64,000 bases of DNA from Metabacillus sp. KUDC1714 (GCF_014217835.1 NZ_CP055263.1:3723501-3787500), one strand, 5' to 3'; positions 1 to 9,191 are shown, counted from the first letter of the stretch. The notes: generated by a model not told the origin, from the sequence alone. Translations and numbers: made by a program.

Positions 1-299
1 ATAGCTGTTGAGCCAATCTTTAATTCCCCTCTGATTCCTTCTCTTCGTTCAAGGATCTCACGTCTTAGATCATCACGCATTTGTAAGATTTTCTCTGCTT
101 GTTTAACAAAACATAAGCCATCAGGAGTTGCTTCTACTGAACCAGGCTTTCGATCAAACAAGTATACACCAAGTTCTTGTTCCAGTTTGGCAATTTGTTT
201 ACTTAAAGATGGCTGTGCAATATGAAGATTGGAAGCAGCTTTTGTAAAGCTCTTTGTTTTATATATTTCCAATGCATATTCAAATAGTCTCATGTCCAT
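1..299 (-). CDS. LysR-family transcriptional regulator, N-terminal part
   Basis: The reading frame runs off the left edge, so only the first 99 residues are present. They contain the winged helix-turn-helix typical of LysR regulators: FEYALEIYKTKSFTKAA, then the recognition stretch QPSLSKQIAKLEQELG, LFDR, and the start of the linker helix. The ATG at 299 is preceded by GGAGGGA with 6 bases of spacing. The gene is divergent from the methyltransferase that starts at 413, the usual LysR arrangement with a target gene. The effector domain is outside the window, so no ligand can be proposed. Confidence 0.9.
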   Translation of the reverse strand, partial: MDMRLFEYALEIYKTKSFTKAASNLHIAQPSLSKQIAKLEQELGVYLFDRKPGSVEATPDGLCFVKQAEKILQMRDDLRREILERREGIRGELKIGSTA

Positions 300-310
300 A
301 ATATCCCTCC

Positions 311-325
311 ATAGCCTGTGGCTAT
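311..325. promoter_or_regulatory. LysR-type operator (T-N11-A box)
   Basis: A perfect inverted repeat ATAGCC-TGT-GGCTAT lies in the divergent promoter region, 12 bases upstream of the lysR start codon. It contains the T-N11-A spacing (T312 to A324) typical of LysR binding sites. The position fits autorepression of the regulator. Control of the methyltransferase gene is inferred from the geometry only. Confidence 0.5.
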
Positions 326-412
326 CATTATAATAGATTATATATCTTAGTCGAATAGATGTTTATAGATTATTATGAAAATAACAAAATTTCAAAAAAG
401 GAGTGTTATGAC

Positions 413-1186
413 ATGAGTTCCTCGAATGTTTGGAATGCAGAATTGTACGATAATAAATTAAGCTTTGTATCCAGTTTTGGCAAAGGAGTAGTCGAGCTAC
501 TTCAACCACAAAGGGGAGAGAAAATCCTTGATTTGGGCTGTGGAACGGGTGATCTTTCATACGAAATTTCCAAGTCAGGTGCGATTGTGAAGGGAAGTGA
601 TTTCTCAAGGGGAATGGTTGAGCGGGCACGTAAAAAGTATCCTCAAATCCTATTCATTGTTGAAAATGGAGAAACATTTAGAACAATTGAAAAGTATGAT
701 GCAGTATTTTCAAATGCAGCCCTTCACTGGATGAAACGAGCTGACAAAGTGGTCGAATCGGTTGAGCTAGCATTACAACCAGGAGGTCGCTTTATAGCTG
801 AATTTGGTGGACAAGGAAATGTTCAAACTGTTATTCGAGGAATCACAGAAGTACTCTCAGGAGAATATGGAATAAATGTTGCAGGAAGGAACCCATGGTA
901 TTTTCCAAGTATAGGAGAATATAGCACTTTACTTGAAAAGTACGGATTTAAAGTATTATATGCTCATCATTTTGATAGGCCTACCCCATTAACAGATGGA
1001 GAAAAGGGGTTGTATCATTGGTTAGATAGTTTTGCGGATGACTTTTTCCCTGAGTTTTCTAAAGAAGAAAAAATGGTTATTTATAAAAAAATAAAAAATA
1101 AAATACAATTAGATTTATATAAAGATGGTATATGGGAAGCTGATTATAAGCGTATTAGAATTGTTGCAATTAAGAAAGAAAGTTAA
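413..1186 (+). CDS. class I SAM-dependent methyltransferase
   Basis: A 257-residue cytosolic methyltransferase of the Methyltransf_11/25 type. SAM-binding motif I is ILDLGCGTGDLS near residues 39-50, followed by the acidic loop GSDFS near residue 63 and AALHWM, which resembles the trans-aconitate methyltransferase group. The frame is open from 359, but the ATG at 413 is chosen because AAGGAG lies 9 bases upstream and none precedes 359. It is divergent from the LysR gene and ends before a strong hairpin. The substrate cannot be told from sequence. Confidence 0.85.
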   Translation: MSSSNVWNAELYDNKLSFVSSFGKGVVELLQPQRGEKILDLGCGTGDLSYEISKSGAIVKGSDFSRGMVERARKKYPQILFIVENGETFRTIEKYDAVFSNAALHWMKRADKVVESVELALQPGGRFIAEFGGQGNVQTVIRGITEVLSGEYGINVAGRNPWYFPSIGEYSTLLEKYGFKVLYAHHFDRPTPLTDGEKGLYHWLDSFADDFFPEFSKEEKMVIYKKIKNKIQLDLYKDGIWEADYKRIRIVAIKKES

Positions 1187-1280
1187 GGAGCCTTTATTTG
1201 TTGTTCCATCTATTTATTTATTTAATTATTGAACGTTTTTAATTCAGGTAATATTGACCTCTTTCTGCCTTAAACAAACT

Positions 1281-1318
1281 GAAAGCTATACTTCATGAAG
1301 AAGTATAGCTTTCTTTGA
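1281..1318 (+). terminator. hairpin terminator after the methyltransferase
   Basis: A perfect 14-bp stem (GAAAGCTATACTTC, 1281-1294, with its complement 1300-1313) closes a 5-base loop. The following T-run is short, so termination strength is uncertain. Confidence 0.55.
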
Positions 1319-1421
1319 AAACAAGCATATTCTCTATTATTTGATCTTCTTGACCTTTATCAATCACAAGACCTTTCTTTAGGCTTATGTAGGGTTTACC
1401 ATAACTAGCATTGAAAAGAAG
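1293..1421 (-). pseudogene. possible C-terminal gene remnant
   Basis: In the 440-base gap between the methyltransferase and the HAD gene, the minus strand has a codon-like stretch of about 42 residues (includes GKPYISLKKGLVIDKGQ) ending at a TGA at 1295. It is preceded by an in-frame stop and has no start or ribosome binding site. It may be the tail of a deleted gene or chance. The rest of the gap (1422-1627) is AT-rich and shows no gene. Confidence 0.2.
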
Positions 1422-1627
1422 TTAATAGATAAGAACATATTTATAATATCATAAAAAAAAGGAACCCAACTTCAGAAAAATGTGTGTTTATTGAAAAAAT
1501 GTAAATTTTTATAAATAATTCTTGACGGAGGCTATTAAAAGGCGAAAGATTAAATTAAGCATTCTAAAAAAGGAAAAGGAGCAAATAGGCTCTAAATTTA
1601 ACTTGATTAAAGAGAGTAGGTGGAAAA

Positions 1628-2311
1628 ATGATTAAAGCTGCTATCTTTGATTTTGATGGAACTTTATTAAATCGAGACGAGTCAGTAAGGCTGTTTATAG
1701 AGGGGCAATATCGTAGATTGAACAACTTGCTAGGCAATATTTCAAGAGAGAAGTATGTTTCTAGATTTATAGAATTGGATAACCGTGGATATGTTTGGAA
1801 GGATATAGTTTATCAACGAATAGTCAAAGAATTTGATATTACTAAAATTACTTGGCAAGAACTCCTTCAAGATTATATGAATGAATTTAAGCATAATTGT
1901 GTTCCTTTTTCTAACCTCATTAATATGTTAGAAAAATTGAAAAATAATAATCTAATTTTGGGGATAATTACAAATGGAATAGGGAAATTTCAGATGAATA
2001 ACATAAAAGCGTTGGGTATAGAGAAGTACTTTGAGGTCATTTTAATATCTGAATGGGAAGGAATTAAAAAACCGGAGCCCAAAATTTTTAATAGAGCAAT
2101 GGAGCAACTTAAAATTCTACCTTTTGAAGGTATCTTTGTGGGAGACCATCCAGTAAATGATGTAAAAGGTGCTCAAAATGTAGGAATGAAAGGGGTTTGG
2201 AAGCAAGACTCCCAATGGAATCATGTTGAGGCAGACTTTATAATTAATGATCTGGCGGAATTACCTTCGATTATTGCAAAATTAGGCAATCTTAATATTG
2301 AATCCTGTTAA
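1628..2311 (+). CDS. HAD-family hydrolase (phosphatase)
   Basis: A 227-residue haloacid-dehalogenase hydrolase with all four motifs: motif I DFDGTLL at residues 8-14 (nucleophile Asp8, acid/base Asp10), motif II ITNG, motif III KKPEPKIF and motif IV GDHPVNDVKGA. The helical cap inserted after motif I is of subfamily I, as in YjjG and phosphoglycolate phosphatase relatives. The ribosome binding site is weak (GGTGGAAAA). HAD phosphatases of this type dephosphorylate small metabolites; the substrate is not predictable here. Confidence 0.88.
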   Translation: MIKAAIFDFDGTLLNRDESVRLFIEGQYRRLNNLLGNISREKYVSRFIELDNRGYVWKDIVYQRIVKEFDITKITWQELLQDYMNEFKHNCVPFSNLINMLEKLKNNNLILGIITNGIGKFQMNNIKALGIEKYFEVILISEWEGIKKPEPKIFNRAMEQLKILPFEGIFVGDHPVNDVKGAQNVGMKGVWKQDSQWNHVEADFIINDLAELPSIIAKLGNLNIESC

Positions 2312-2384
2312 CCTTAAGGCTATTTTCGCAAAGTTTGCTGCATTTTACCAACTAATGCGGAGTGATTGATTGGAGGTGGAACAC

Positions 2385-2972
2385 TTGAGACCTTTTCTTA
2401 AAAAAGGGATAAATGTAAAAGATTTTCGCAATTTCTATTGGTTGAAAGAAGAGTTGCAAGCATTTTGTAGAGAGAATGAAATGAGTGCGTCTGGTTCTAA
2501 AACTGAAATTGCTGACAGGGTTGCGATATTTCTCCAGACAGGAGAAAAGCAAAAGCCGTTGAGGAAAAGTAAATCTCATACAAAAGTAGCAATATCAACA
2601 GATTTAAGTTTGGATACGGTCATTACTGAAAATCATCGATGTAGTCAAGCTGTAAGAGCCTTTTTTAAGGCAGAAATTCCAAAGTTTCATTTCTCCACTT
2701 ATATTCAAACCTTTTTTAAAGAAAACGTAGGGAGGACATATCGTGACGTTGTAAATGCGTGGTGTGAAGAAGAGGAACGAGAAAAGGATCCATCGTATAA
2801 GAAACAAATTGGACCACAATTTGAATACAATCGATTCACAAAAGATTATTTCGCAGATCCAAATAACAAGGATAAAAATCGAGAGGATGCAATCAGAGCT
2901 TGGAATACGATAAAAAAACTACCAGGTAACAATAAATACATAACAAAGAATGAGCCGGATCCAAGAGCTTAA
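2385..2972 (+). CDS. SAP-domain protein (DUF6434-like)
   Basis: A 195-residue basic protein. Residues about 18-55 (WLKEELQAFCRENEMS to SKTEIADRV) form a SAP-type helix-extended loop-helix, a putative nucleic-acid-binding fold. The C-terminal half has a conserved-looking block, KFHFSTYIQTFFKENVGRTY, that I associate with DUF6434. The TTG at 2385 is chosen because a strong GGAGGTGG sits 5 bases upstream; the frame is also open from a TTG at 2370 that overlaps this site. The function is unknown. Confidence 0.7.
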   Translation: MRPFLKKGINVKDFRNFYWLKEELQAFCRENEMSASGSKTEIADRVAIFLQTGEKQKPLRKSKSHTKVAISTDLSLDTVITENHRCSQAVRAFFKAEIPKFHFSTYIQTFFKENVGRTYRDVVNAWCEEEEREKDPSYKKQIGPQFEYNRFTKDYFADPNNKDKNREDAIRAWNTIKKLPGNNKYITKNEPDPRA

Positions 2973-3016
2973 AATTATATTGTCTAAAAGATCTTATTAC
3001 AATATTGGAGGCATCT

Positions 3017-3355
3017 ATGTACACATACGAATCGTTTGAAGAATATGGAGCATTTACGTTATTAAGACCGATTTTCATTACATTTTTATTAGTATCATTG
3101 ATTTTATTCTTAATCGTAATACTTCCAAAAACTAAAAATAAACTAATCAATGGCTTCACTGTTACAATCATATCAATTATATCTATACTTGTATCAGCAC
3201 AACTTCTCTTTTATCACGGTATCATCGTTGATGAGATTAATTTAGCAGGTGACCCTGTTTCTTTTAATATGTTTTTAGTGATTGTTGGTTTGGGTATATT
3301 AAATTCTATTATTTATTTTGTAAGACATGGTGAAAGAGAGGGAAATAAAATTTAA
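3017..3355 (+). CDS. small three-helix membrane protein
   Basis: A 112-residue protein not recognised by family. It has three hydrophobic segments (about residues 16-36, 46-66 and 82-100) and a charged C-terminus. The ATG at 3017 follows TTGGAGG with 5 bases of spacing. It ends 35 bases before the next methyltransferase start and may be co-transcribed with it. Confidence 0.65.
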   Translation: MYTYESFEEYGAFTLLRPIFITFLLVSLILFLIVILPKTKNKLINGFTVTIISIISILVSAQLLFYHGIIVDEINLAGDPVSFNMFLVIVGLGILNSIIYFVRHGEREGNKI

Positions 3356-3390
3356 AGGTGTTTGATTTTTTACATAGAAGGTGGAAAAAA

Positions 3391-4140
3391 GTGAATCTAT
3401 TAGAATATGAACGTTTTTATGATAAAGTTGGAAGATTAAACGGTTGGGATTTTAGTAAAGTGAAGTCTATTTCAGAAGGTGTTAAATGGGGTTTTTACAC
3501 AGAAGTAACTAAAAGATGTAAAAACACAGATGTCCTTTTAGATATTGGCACTGGTGGAGGAGAAAATATATTGAAAATTGCAGGTTCATTACAATTCTTG
3601 GTTGGAATTGATTTATCCAACGGAATGATGGAAACTGCTCTTTCTAATCTTAGAAAATCCAATTTGTTAAACGTACGATTTTGCCAAATGTCTTCTGATG
3701 ATTTACAATTTCCTACTGGTTTTTTTGATGTAATCTCATGTTGTCACGCCCCATTTTATTCAATTGAAGTTGCCAAGGTTTTAAGAAGTGGTGGGCTTTT
3801 TCTTACTCAGCAAGTAAGTGAAGCCGATAAATTAAATGTAAAAGAAGCTTTTGGTCGAGGTCAATCTTTTGGAGAAATTGATGGGGCATTAAAAGAGAAA
3901 TATATTCGAGAATTAATAGAAGTTGGTTTTTCAGACGTTAAATCCTTTGATTATGATGCTATGGACTATTATCAAAGACCTGAAGACCTTATCTTTTTAC
4001 TTAAACATACGCCGATTATTCCTAATTTTGGACAGGAAAAGAAGGATTTTGAAATATTAAATGATTTTATTAAAAACAATCAAACTGAAAAAGGGATTCG
4101 AACAAATTCTAAAAGGTTTCTCATAATAGCTAAAAAGTGA
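3391..4140 (+). CDS. class I SAM-dependent methyltransferase
   Basis: A 249-residue methyltransferase. SAM motif I is LLDIGTGGGENIL, followed by the acidic loop VGIDLSNGM and a motif resembling FDVISCCHAPFYSI. The frame is open from a GTG at 3358, but the GTG at 3391 is preferred because GAAGGTGG lies 6 bases upstream and the protein then starts MNLLEYERFYDKVG. It lies directly downstream of the small membrane protein and ends before a bidirectional terminator. The sequence differs clearly from the methyltransferase at 413. The substrate is unknown. Confidence 0.82.
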   Translation: MNLLEYERFYDKVGRLNGWDFSKVKSISEGVKWGFYTEVTKRCKNTDVLLDIGTGGGENILKIAGSLQFLVGIDLSNGMMETALSNLRKSNLLNVRFCQMSSDDLQFPTGFFDVISCCHAPFYSIEVAKVLRSGGLFLTQQVSEADKLNVKEAFGRGQSFGEIDGALKEKYIRELIEVGFSDVKSFDYDAMDYYQRPEDLIFLLKHTPIIPNFGQEKKDFEILNDFIKNNQTEKGIRTNSKRFLIIAKK

Positions 4141-4219
4141 GAATGTATTGTAAGTTATCAGATTAATAAACTTCGTTCCTAAATAAATACATTAAATAAT
4201 GAGCCCTTTGAAATCAATG

Positions 4220-4254
4220 AAAAAACCTCGATACTAATGTAAACGAGGTTTTTT
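4220..4254. terminator. bidirectional terminator
   Basis: AAAAAACCTCG (4220-4230) pairs with CGAGGTTTTTT (4244-4254), giving A/T runs on both sides. It serves the plus-strand methyltransferase and the converging alcohol dehydrogenase. Confidence 0.8.
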
Positions 4255-4257
4255 CCG

Positions 4258-5421
4258 TTACTTTGCTAAATGATAAATGTTTAATACATCTTCTTCATTT
4301 AACTTAACAAAGTTCCCTAAAGGTCTATTCTCAGTTCCCTTCTTTGCCATTTCTTCAAAGTGATCTGAGTCAATATTAACTTCCTTCAATGTGATCGGCA
4401 TACCGATTGAGCTGAAAAATTGTTCTGTTTTCTTGATTCCTGCTAGGGCAGTTTTTTCAAGGTTATTTAAATCAATTTCAATATCCCATACTCGGTTAGC
4501 GAATTGGACAAAGCGATTGATGTCATGTTTATAAACGTATTTCATCCATGCTGGGAAGATAATGGCTAATCCGGCTCCGTGTGCAATGTCATAAATACCG
4601 CTTAGCTCGTGTTCAATATCATGACTAGCCCAATCACCGATTCTCCCTACTCCTAATGAATCATTATGAGCGATTGTTCCCGACCACATAATTTCAGCTC
4701 TTGCAGCATAATTCGTTGGTTCTTCAATAACAATATGTGCATTATTTATGATTGTTTTTAGTGTCGCCTCACATAAACGGTCAGTTACTTCAACATTCTT
4801 TTCATTTGTAAAATATCTTTCTAAAATATGGGCCATCATATCTGTAATCCCACATGCTGTTTGATAGGAAGGTAATGTATATGTAAGCTCTGGATTCAAG
4901 ATCGCAAACTGTGGTCTCATCGTAATATGTCCTGTTGATCGTTTATACCAGCCATCTTCATTTGTTATCACTGTTCCAGAACTTGATTCACTTCCTGCTG
5001 CAGGAATTGTTAAGACAACTCCAATCGGCAAACAAGCTTCTATCGTGCTTTTTCCTTCAAAGAAATCCCATACATCGCCATCATAGTGAGCACCAGCAGC
5101 AATCGCTTTTGCAGAATCAATTACACTTCCTCCTCCAACAGCAAGGATAAAGTCGATGTCATTTTCCTTACAAATTGCGACACCTTCTCGTACAAGACTA
5201 ACTCTAGGATTTGGTTTAACGCCACCTAATTCAAAAATCTCAATATTTTGTTCTCGTAAAGAGGAAACAACTTTGTCATAGAGTCCACTATTTTTAATAC
5301 TGCCTCCGCCATAATGCAAAAGTAGCTTTTTACTATAAGAAACCGACTCTTGTCCAACTAATTGTTCTTTATCTTTACCAAAAATAAGTTTCGTACTATT
5401 ATGAAAAACAAAATCTTGCAT
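4258..5421 (-). CDS. iron-containing alcohol dehydrogenase (butanol dehydrogenase type)
   Basis: A 387-residue group III alcohol dehydrogenase, likely NAD(P)H-dependent reduction of aldehydes to alcohols in the cytosol. The nucleotide-binding loop is GGGSVIDSAKAIA. The Fe ligands are visible as Asp and His in GITDMMAHILE and two His in IEHELSGIYDIAHGAGLAI. Length and sequence resemble B. subtilis YugJ/YugK. The start is the internal ATG at 5421 because GGGAGGG lies 6 bases upstream; the open frame begins 5 codons earlier inside that site. A cre-like site lies about 60 bases upstream. Confidence 0.9.
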   Translation of the reverse strand: MQDFVFHNSTKLIFGKDKEQLVGQESVSYSKKLLLHYGGGSIKNSGLYDKVVSSLREQNIEIFELGGVKPNPRVSLVREGVAICKENDIDFILAVGGGSVIDSAKAIAAGAHYDGDVWDFFEGKSTIEACLPIGVVLTIPAAGSESSSGTVITNEDGWYKRSTGHITMRPQFAILNPELTYTLPSYQTACGITDMMAHILERYFTNEKNVEVTDRLCEATLKTIINNAHIVIEEPTNYAARAEIMWSGTIAHNDSLGVGRIGDWASHDIEHELSGIYDIAHGAGLAIIFPAWMKYVYKHDINRFVQFANRVWDIEIDLNNLEKTALAGIKKTEQFFSSIGMPITLKEVNIDSDHFEEMAKKGTENRPLGNFVKLNEEDVLNIYHLAK

Positions 5422-5479
5422 GTTTTTCCCTCCCATACTAGTTATACAATTTTATATATTACGTTTTATAGCATATAAA

Positions 5480-5493
5480 AACAAGCGCTTTCA
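5480..5493. promoter_or_regulatory. cre-like site upstream of the alcohol dehydrogenase
   Basis: AACAAGCGCTTTCA matches the CcpA consensus TGWAANCGNTNWCA on the minus strand except for its last two bases. Catabolite control of a fermentation enzyme would be plausible, but this is a sequence match only. Confidence 0.35.
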
Positions 5494-5669
5494 TGTCGAA
5501 TCTAAAAAAATAAGTACCAGCTGAAAATTTTCACTAGTCTCTGTACAATTCAATCTATGATACACAACTTTTGTATCATAATTTTCACAAATAATGTAAC
5601 AAACACAGTACTTTTTTCGTTATAAAAGTATTAAACTATTTATGATCTATAAATAAGGGGATTGGAAAA

Positions 5670-6881
5670 ATGCATAATGAAAACAACTTGAATAGAACTA
5701 GAGTTAAAAGAAAACACAGGAGATTGAAAAAGTCTGTTAGGCACTTTATCCTTTTTAGTTTTTTGATCATCATTGGAGTTTTCATTTTTAACCTATTTAA
5801 GGTTGAAGAAGTTTCTACTGATCTGACTAAAACGAAGCAGGAACAGAGCTTAAAAGATAGTGAAAAGCAAAAGCAGGAACAAAGCACAAATGAGAATAAA
5901 AAGCAGGAAACCGTAACAGAAACCACGATTAAAATAAGTGCTGCTGGGGATTTTACACTAGGAACCGATGAACGTTTTGAGTATACAGATTCATTTGTCG
6001 ATGAAGCTAAAACAAATGGACTTCCCTACTTTGTTGAGGGGTTGGGGACGACCTTCTTAGAAGATGACCTAACAACTGTAAATTTAGAAACGACTTTAAC
6101 AACTGCTACGGAGAAGGCAGATAAGACATTCACTTTTAAAGGAGATCCTTCTTATACACAAATTTTAGAACTTGGTGGCATAGAAGCTGTAAATCTAGCA
6201 AACAATCATATCTTTGATTACTTAGATAAAGGTTTTGATGATACGATATCAGCACTAAAGTTGCATGAAATCGGATATTTTGGATATGACCATCATTTTA
6301 TAAAAACGATTAAAGGGGTGAAAATAGGTGCGTTAGGATATGAGGGATGGGGGGATAACCCTGAAATACGCAATACTGTTGAGCAGGATATTAAGGCATT
6401 ACGCGAAAATGATGTAGAGATTATTTTGGTTCATTATCACTGGGGAGATGAAAAACAGTACGTCCCAAATGAAGAACAAAAATCATTGGCTAGGTATACG
6501 ATAGACAGTGGGGCAGATCTTATCCTTGGACATCATCCACACGTTGTACAAGGAATCGAAGAATATAAAGGGAAATTTATCGTCTATAGTCTCGGCAACT
6601 TTATGTTTGGCGGAAATCGAAATCCAAGTGATAAGGATACCTTTGTATTTCAACAAATCTTTCATTTAAAAAATGGGGATCTCACAAACAAAAAAGAAAT
6701 CAACATCATACCTTTCTCAATTTCATCAGTTTCCAATCGGAATGATTATCAACCAACCGTTTTAAGTGGATCTGAATCTGATCGTGTATTACAGAAAATC
6801 ATTGATGTTTCCAATCAAATAAACGGGGTTGATTGGCTTGTATATGAAAGTGATGTTAATGAAGTTAATATAGGACAATAG
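5670..6881 (+). CDS. CapA-family metallophosphatase-like protein
   Basis: A 403-residue protein of the CapA/PgsA (YwtB) family with one N-terminal membrane anchor (about residues 26-45), a Lys/Glu/Gln-rich linker (about 50-90) and an extracellular calcineurin-like domain. Metal-site motifs are AAGDFTLGTD, NLETTL, NNHIFD, HYHWGDE and GHHPHVVQ. CapA proteins take part in poly-gamma-glutamate export or anchoring, but capB and capC are absent nearby, so this is probably one of the stand-alone paralogues common in Bacillus. The ATG at 5670 follows AAGGGGATTGG. Confidence 0.85.
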   Translation: MHNENNLNRTRVKRKHRRLKKSVRHFILFSFLIIIGVFIFNLFKVEEVSTDLTKTKQEQSLKDSEKQKQEQSTNENKKQETVTETTIKISAAGDFTLGTDERFEYTDSFVDEAKTNGLPYFVEGLGTTFLEDDLTTVNLETTLTTATEKADKTFTFKGDPSYTQILELGGIEAVNLANNHIFDYLDKGFDDTISALKLHEIGYFGYDHHFIKTIKGVKIGALGYEGWGDNPEIRNTVEQDIKALRENDVEIILVHYHWGDEKQYVPNEEQKSLARYTIDSGADLILGHHPHVVQGIEEYKGKFIVYSLGNFMFGGNRNPSDKDTFVFQQIFHLKNGDLTNKKEINIIPFSISSVSNRNDYQPTVLSGSESDRVLQKIIDVSNQINGVDWLVYESDVNEVNIGQ

Positions 6882-6890
6882 AAAGTACTG

Positions 6891-6938
6891 AGAAATCCTC
6901 TATTACATTCCGATTTGGAGTGCAATAGGGGATTTCTT
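6891..6938. terminator. terminator between convergent genes
   Basis: GAAATCCTCTATT pairs with AATAGGGGATTTC across a loop of about 20 bases. It lies between the CapA-like gene and the converging PRC-barrel gene. The T-runs are short. Confidence 0.55.
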
Positions 6939-6954
6939 AGTTTAAGTACCATAA

Positions 6955-7698
6955 TTATTCATTAAGATCCAAAGAAATTTCAATTAAGACTTTAGCCCCT
7001 TCGTCGTGTAAAACTTTAATATCCTCACATGATAATATAGTACCCTTTTCAAACAGCAACTCACCTGACTTGCTAAAGATATCCTTTTTGATTGAATTTC
7101 CTTTTAATAATTCAATTAACTTGGCTTTTAAAGCTGCTTTTCTATCTGTGTTGTTCTGACTTACTGCTCCAGTTTGTATAGGAGTAGCTTGCTGCAGATT
7201 CATCATCTGTTCTGAAATTTGGTTGTTGATTTCTTGTAAGGAATCATTTATGATTACATGTTCTTTCCCTAAAGAGATAACATTTTCAATCGGAAAATAC
7301 GTTTCTTTGTTACCAGACAATATGAGTAGATTTTCTAATTGACCAGTTCCCTCATTGAAATAATAGTCAGAAACCTCACCTGAGAGAAATCCTTTTCTTG
7401 TCAGCACTTGTGAACCAATAATATGAATCTTTTTATTTAATAATTGATTCACAATAGGAATCTCATCTAAGTCGATAACTGAATTGTCATGTTCTACCAT
7501 CACAGCAGTTTCTCCAATTCCAACAATCTTTTTAAAAGGAACCGCTTTTACACCAACTTGCCAATCTTCCTGTTCCACCGTTAAAAAATCTACAGAAAAA
7601 TTATCAGGATTGATAATCAACCCTTTGATTTTTCCGATTTTTTTAACCCCGGAAATACTAATAATGGGTAGATCTAATAATTCATTGCTTTTTTTCAT
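6955..7698 (-). CDS. PRC-barrel domain protein (YrrD-like)
   Basis: A 247-residue protein with two PRC-barrel-like halves: residues about 5-75 (LPIISISGVKKIGKIKGLII) and about 88-160 (GSQVLTRKGFLSGEVSDYYF), then a Gln-rich linker and a C-terminal segment ending in ILSCEDIKVLHDEGAKVLIE. B. subtilis YrrD has a similar arrangement; its role is not well defined. The ATG at 7698 is chosen because AGGAG lies 9 bases upstream. No partner gene is adjacent. Confidence 0.7.
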   Translation of the reverse strand: MKKSNELLDLPIISISGVKKIGKIKGLIINPDNFSVDFLTVEQEDWQVGVKAVPFKKIVGIGETAVMVEHDNSVIDLDEIPIVNQLLNKKIHIIGSQVLTRKGFLSGEVSDYYFNEGTGQLENLLILSGNKETYFPIENVISLGKEHVIINDSLQEINNQISEQMMNLQQATPIQTGAVSQNNTDRKAALKAKLIELLKGNSIKKDIFSKSGELLFEKGTILSCEDIKVLHDEGAKVLIEISLDLNE

Positions 7699-8040
7699 TT
7701 CCCCGCACTCCTGTTCCATAAATATGATTATCCTATATCACAAGGAAGTTTATTTGAAATGCTGTGGTTAAAACATTTATTTATAAAGCAGGTATATTTC
7801 ACTTGCATTTATATACAAAAACTGTATTAAATTAAGTAGACCAATACCCTAATTCACATTTATATACTTATATGTTTTTTAAGTATAGTTGTGACTGAAA
7901 AAAAGAGTTTTAAAGAGACTTTTAATGAATGAAGCCTAGATTGAGTTGTGAAATGAAATGTAGATGTTTAGCGAGGATTGAGTATCTAAGCTAACTATTC
8001 TACTCGATAACAATGGGAAATTCAGCTATTTTCCAAAAAA
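7699..8040. other. AT-rich intergenic region
   Basis: This 340-base gap separates the PRC-barrel gene from the terminator of the DUF4097 gene. I see no credible gene, repeat or RNA in it. Confidence 0.5.
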
Positions 8041-8071
8041 AGAAAAACAGCATATTTTCTATATGCTGTTT
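8041..8071 (-). terminator. terminator of the DUF4097 gene
   Basis: AAACAGCATAT (8045-8055) pairs with ATATGCTGTTT (8061-8071) over a 5-base loop. On the minus strand the stem is followed by a T-rich run. Confidence 0.8.
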
Positions 8072-8084
8072 AAGTGTAGGGGTA

Positions 8085-8939
8085 TTATTTTACCTCAATT
8101 TTTCCACTATTTACATCTAAATCTAGATCATGCTGACCTGAACCATGCTTTCCTTCAATCCTATCTTTTTCTTCTTTAGAATCTATAAGTGAAAAATCAG
8201 TTGAGATTGCTCCACTACCTATTTTTCCGTTTAACGTAAAATCAGCGTTGGATGGTAAATCAAGTGTTGCAAAACCAGAATTTAGTTTAACTTTAACAGA
8301 GTCCGATAATTTGTTCATTTTTAGAGTGAGTTGACCAGATGTAACCTGTGCCTCCACTTCTCCGGAATAATCCTTTACATCCAATTTTCCCGAGCTCATG
8401 TTAAAGGAACCTTTCTTTGTAGTGAAGGATTCAATTCCCACATAGCCTGAAGAGCCATCTTGTTCGAAGTATTCTGTATTAATATTGCTTAATTGCACAT
8501 GGCCTGAGCTCATATTTAATGTAAGGTTTTTTAAATGCATAGGCTCATTTTTTGATTCTCCAGAAAAGGAAAGTTTCCCTGAACCACTATCAATCACCAT
8601 ATCACGATCATAATCTTCTGGAATGTAAATTGTTAAGTTCTTTTTATTAAAAAATGAAAGGAAATTGAACTGATTTTTTGATTCAAACTTGACCTTAATT
8701 GCATCACCATTTTCCTGCACTGTCACTTTTCCCTTTCCTTTGTATTCAGCTTTTACGTTGTTTCTTTTTTCAGGAATTATTGTTGTACTCACACTTGATA
8801 CATCAATTTCAATCAAATCAATTTTTTCTGTTACTTCTATTTGATTATTGCTCTGCCCGAATGATAACCAGGAGGTGTTTGTGACAATGAGTAATAAGAG
8901 ACCGACAACAAAAAATAGTAATACAAAAAGTTTTTTCAA
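8085..8939 (-). CDS. DUF4097 beta-helix protein, LiaG-like
   Basis: A 284-residue protein with an N-terminal membrane anchor (residues about 3-22) and an extracytoplasmic DUF4097 domain built from repeated beta-strand turns (GSGKLSFSG, MSSGHVQL, GSSGYVGIE, MSSGKLDV, TSGQLTLK). Length and layout resemble B. subtilis LiaG of the cell-envelope stress operon, but no liaI, liaH, liaF, liaR or liaS gene is adjacent, so a role in envelope stress is only an analogy. The start is a TTG at 8939 behind AGAAGG with 7 bases of spacing. Confidence 0.75.
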   Translation of the reverse strand: MKKLFVLLFFVVGLLLLIVTNTSWLSFGQSNNQIEVTEKIDLIEIDVSSVSTTIIPEKRNNVKAEYKGKGKVTVQENGDAIKVKFESKNQFNFLSFFNKKNLTIYIPEDYDRDMVIDSGSGKLSFSGESKNEPMHLKNLTLNMSSGHVQLSNINTEYFEQDGSSGYVGIESFTTKKGSFNMSSGKLDVKDYSGEVEAQVTSGQLTLKMNKLSDSVKVKLNSGFATLDLPSNADFTLNGKIGSGAISTDFSLIDSKEEKDRIEGKHGSGQHDLDLDVNSGKIEVK

Positions 8940-9161
8940 TGAGATACCTTCTTTCTAACACTATATTTTCAATTGGATTTGCTAAAGAATATCGATAAGT
9001 TAATATTAAATAATTAAGGAAATACTTACAATGAACTAAGGTTTTATTTGCATCTAAGGCTTGAGGCGTATTGTAGAAAATTGAGAACGATCGCCGAGGC
9101 AGACGATAGCGAAATACAAAAAATAAGCTAAATCATATTCCTTAAATATTAAAAAGTAATC

Positions 9162-9190
9162 TTGACAAAAATTTCAATTTTTAATAAGAT
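9162..9190 (+). promoter_or_regulatory. promoter of the tetR gene
   Basis: TTGACA (9162-9167) and TAAGAT (9185-9190) are separated by 17 bases. The operator palindrome begins two bases after the -10 box, so it covers the expected transcription start. Confidence 0.7.
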
Positions 9191-9191
9191 T

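Noticed and set aside
4935..5150. Plus-strand frame opposite the alcohol dehydrogenase
   Set aside because: Shadow of the real gene, rich in Leu/His/Gln from complementing its codons, with no ribosome binding site.
5670..6881. Poly-gamma-glutamate capsule operon
   Set aside because: Only a CapA-like gene is present; capB, capC and capE are absent, so no capsule operon is claimed.
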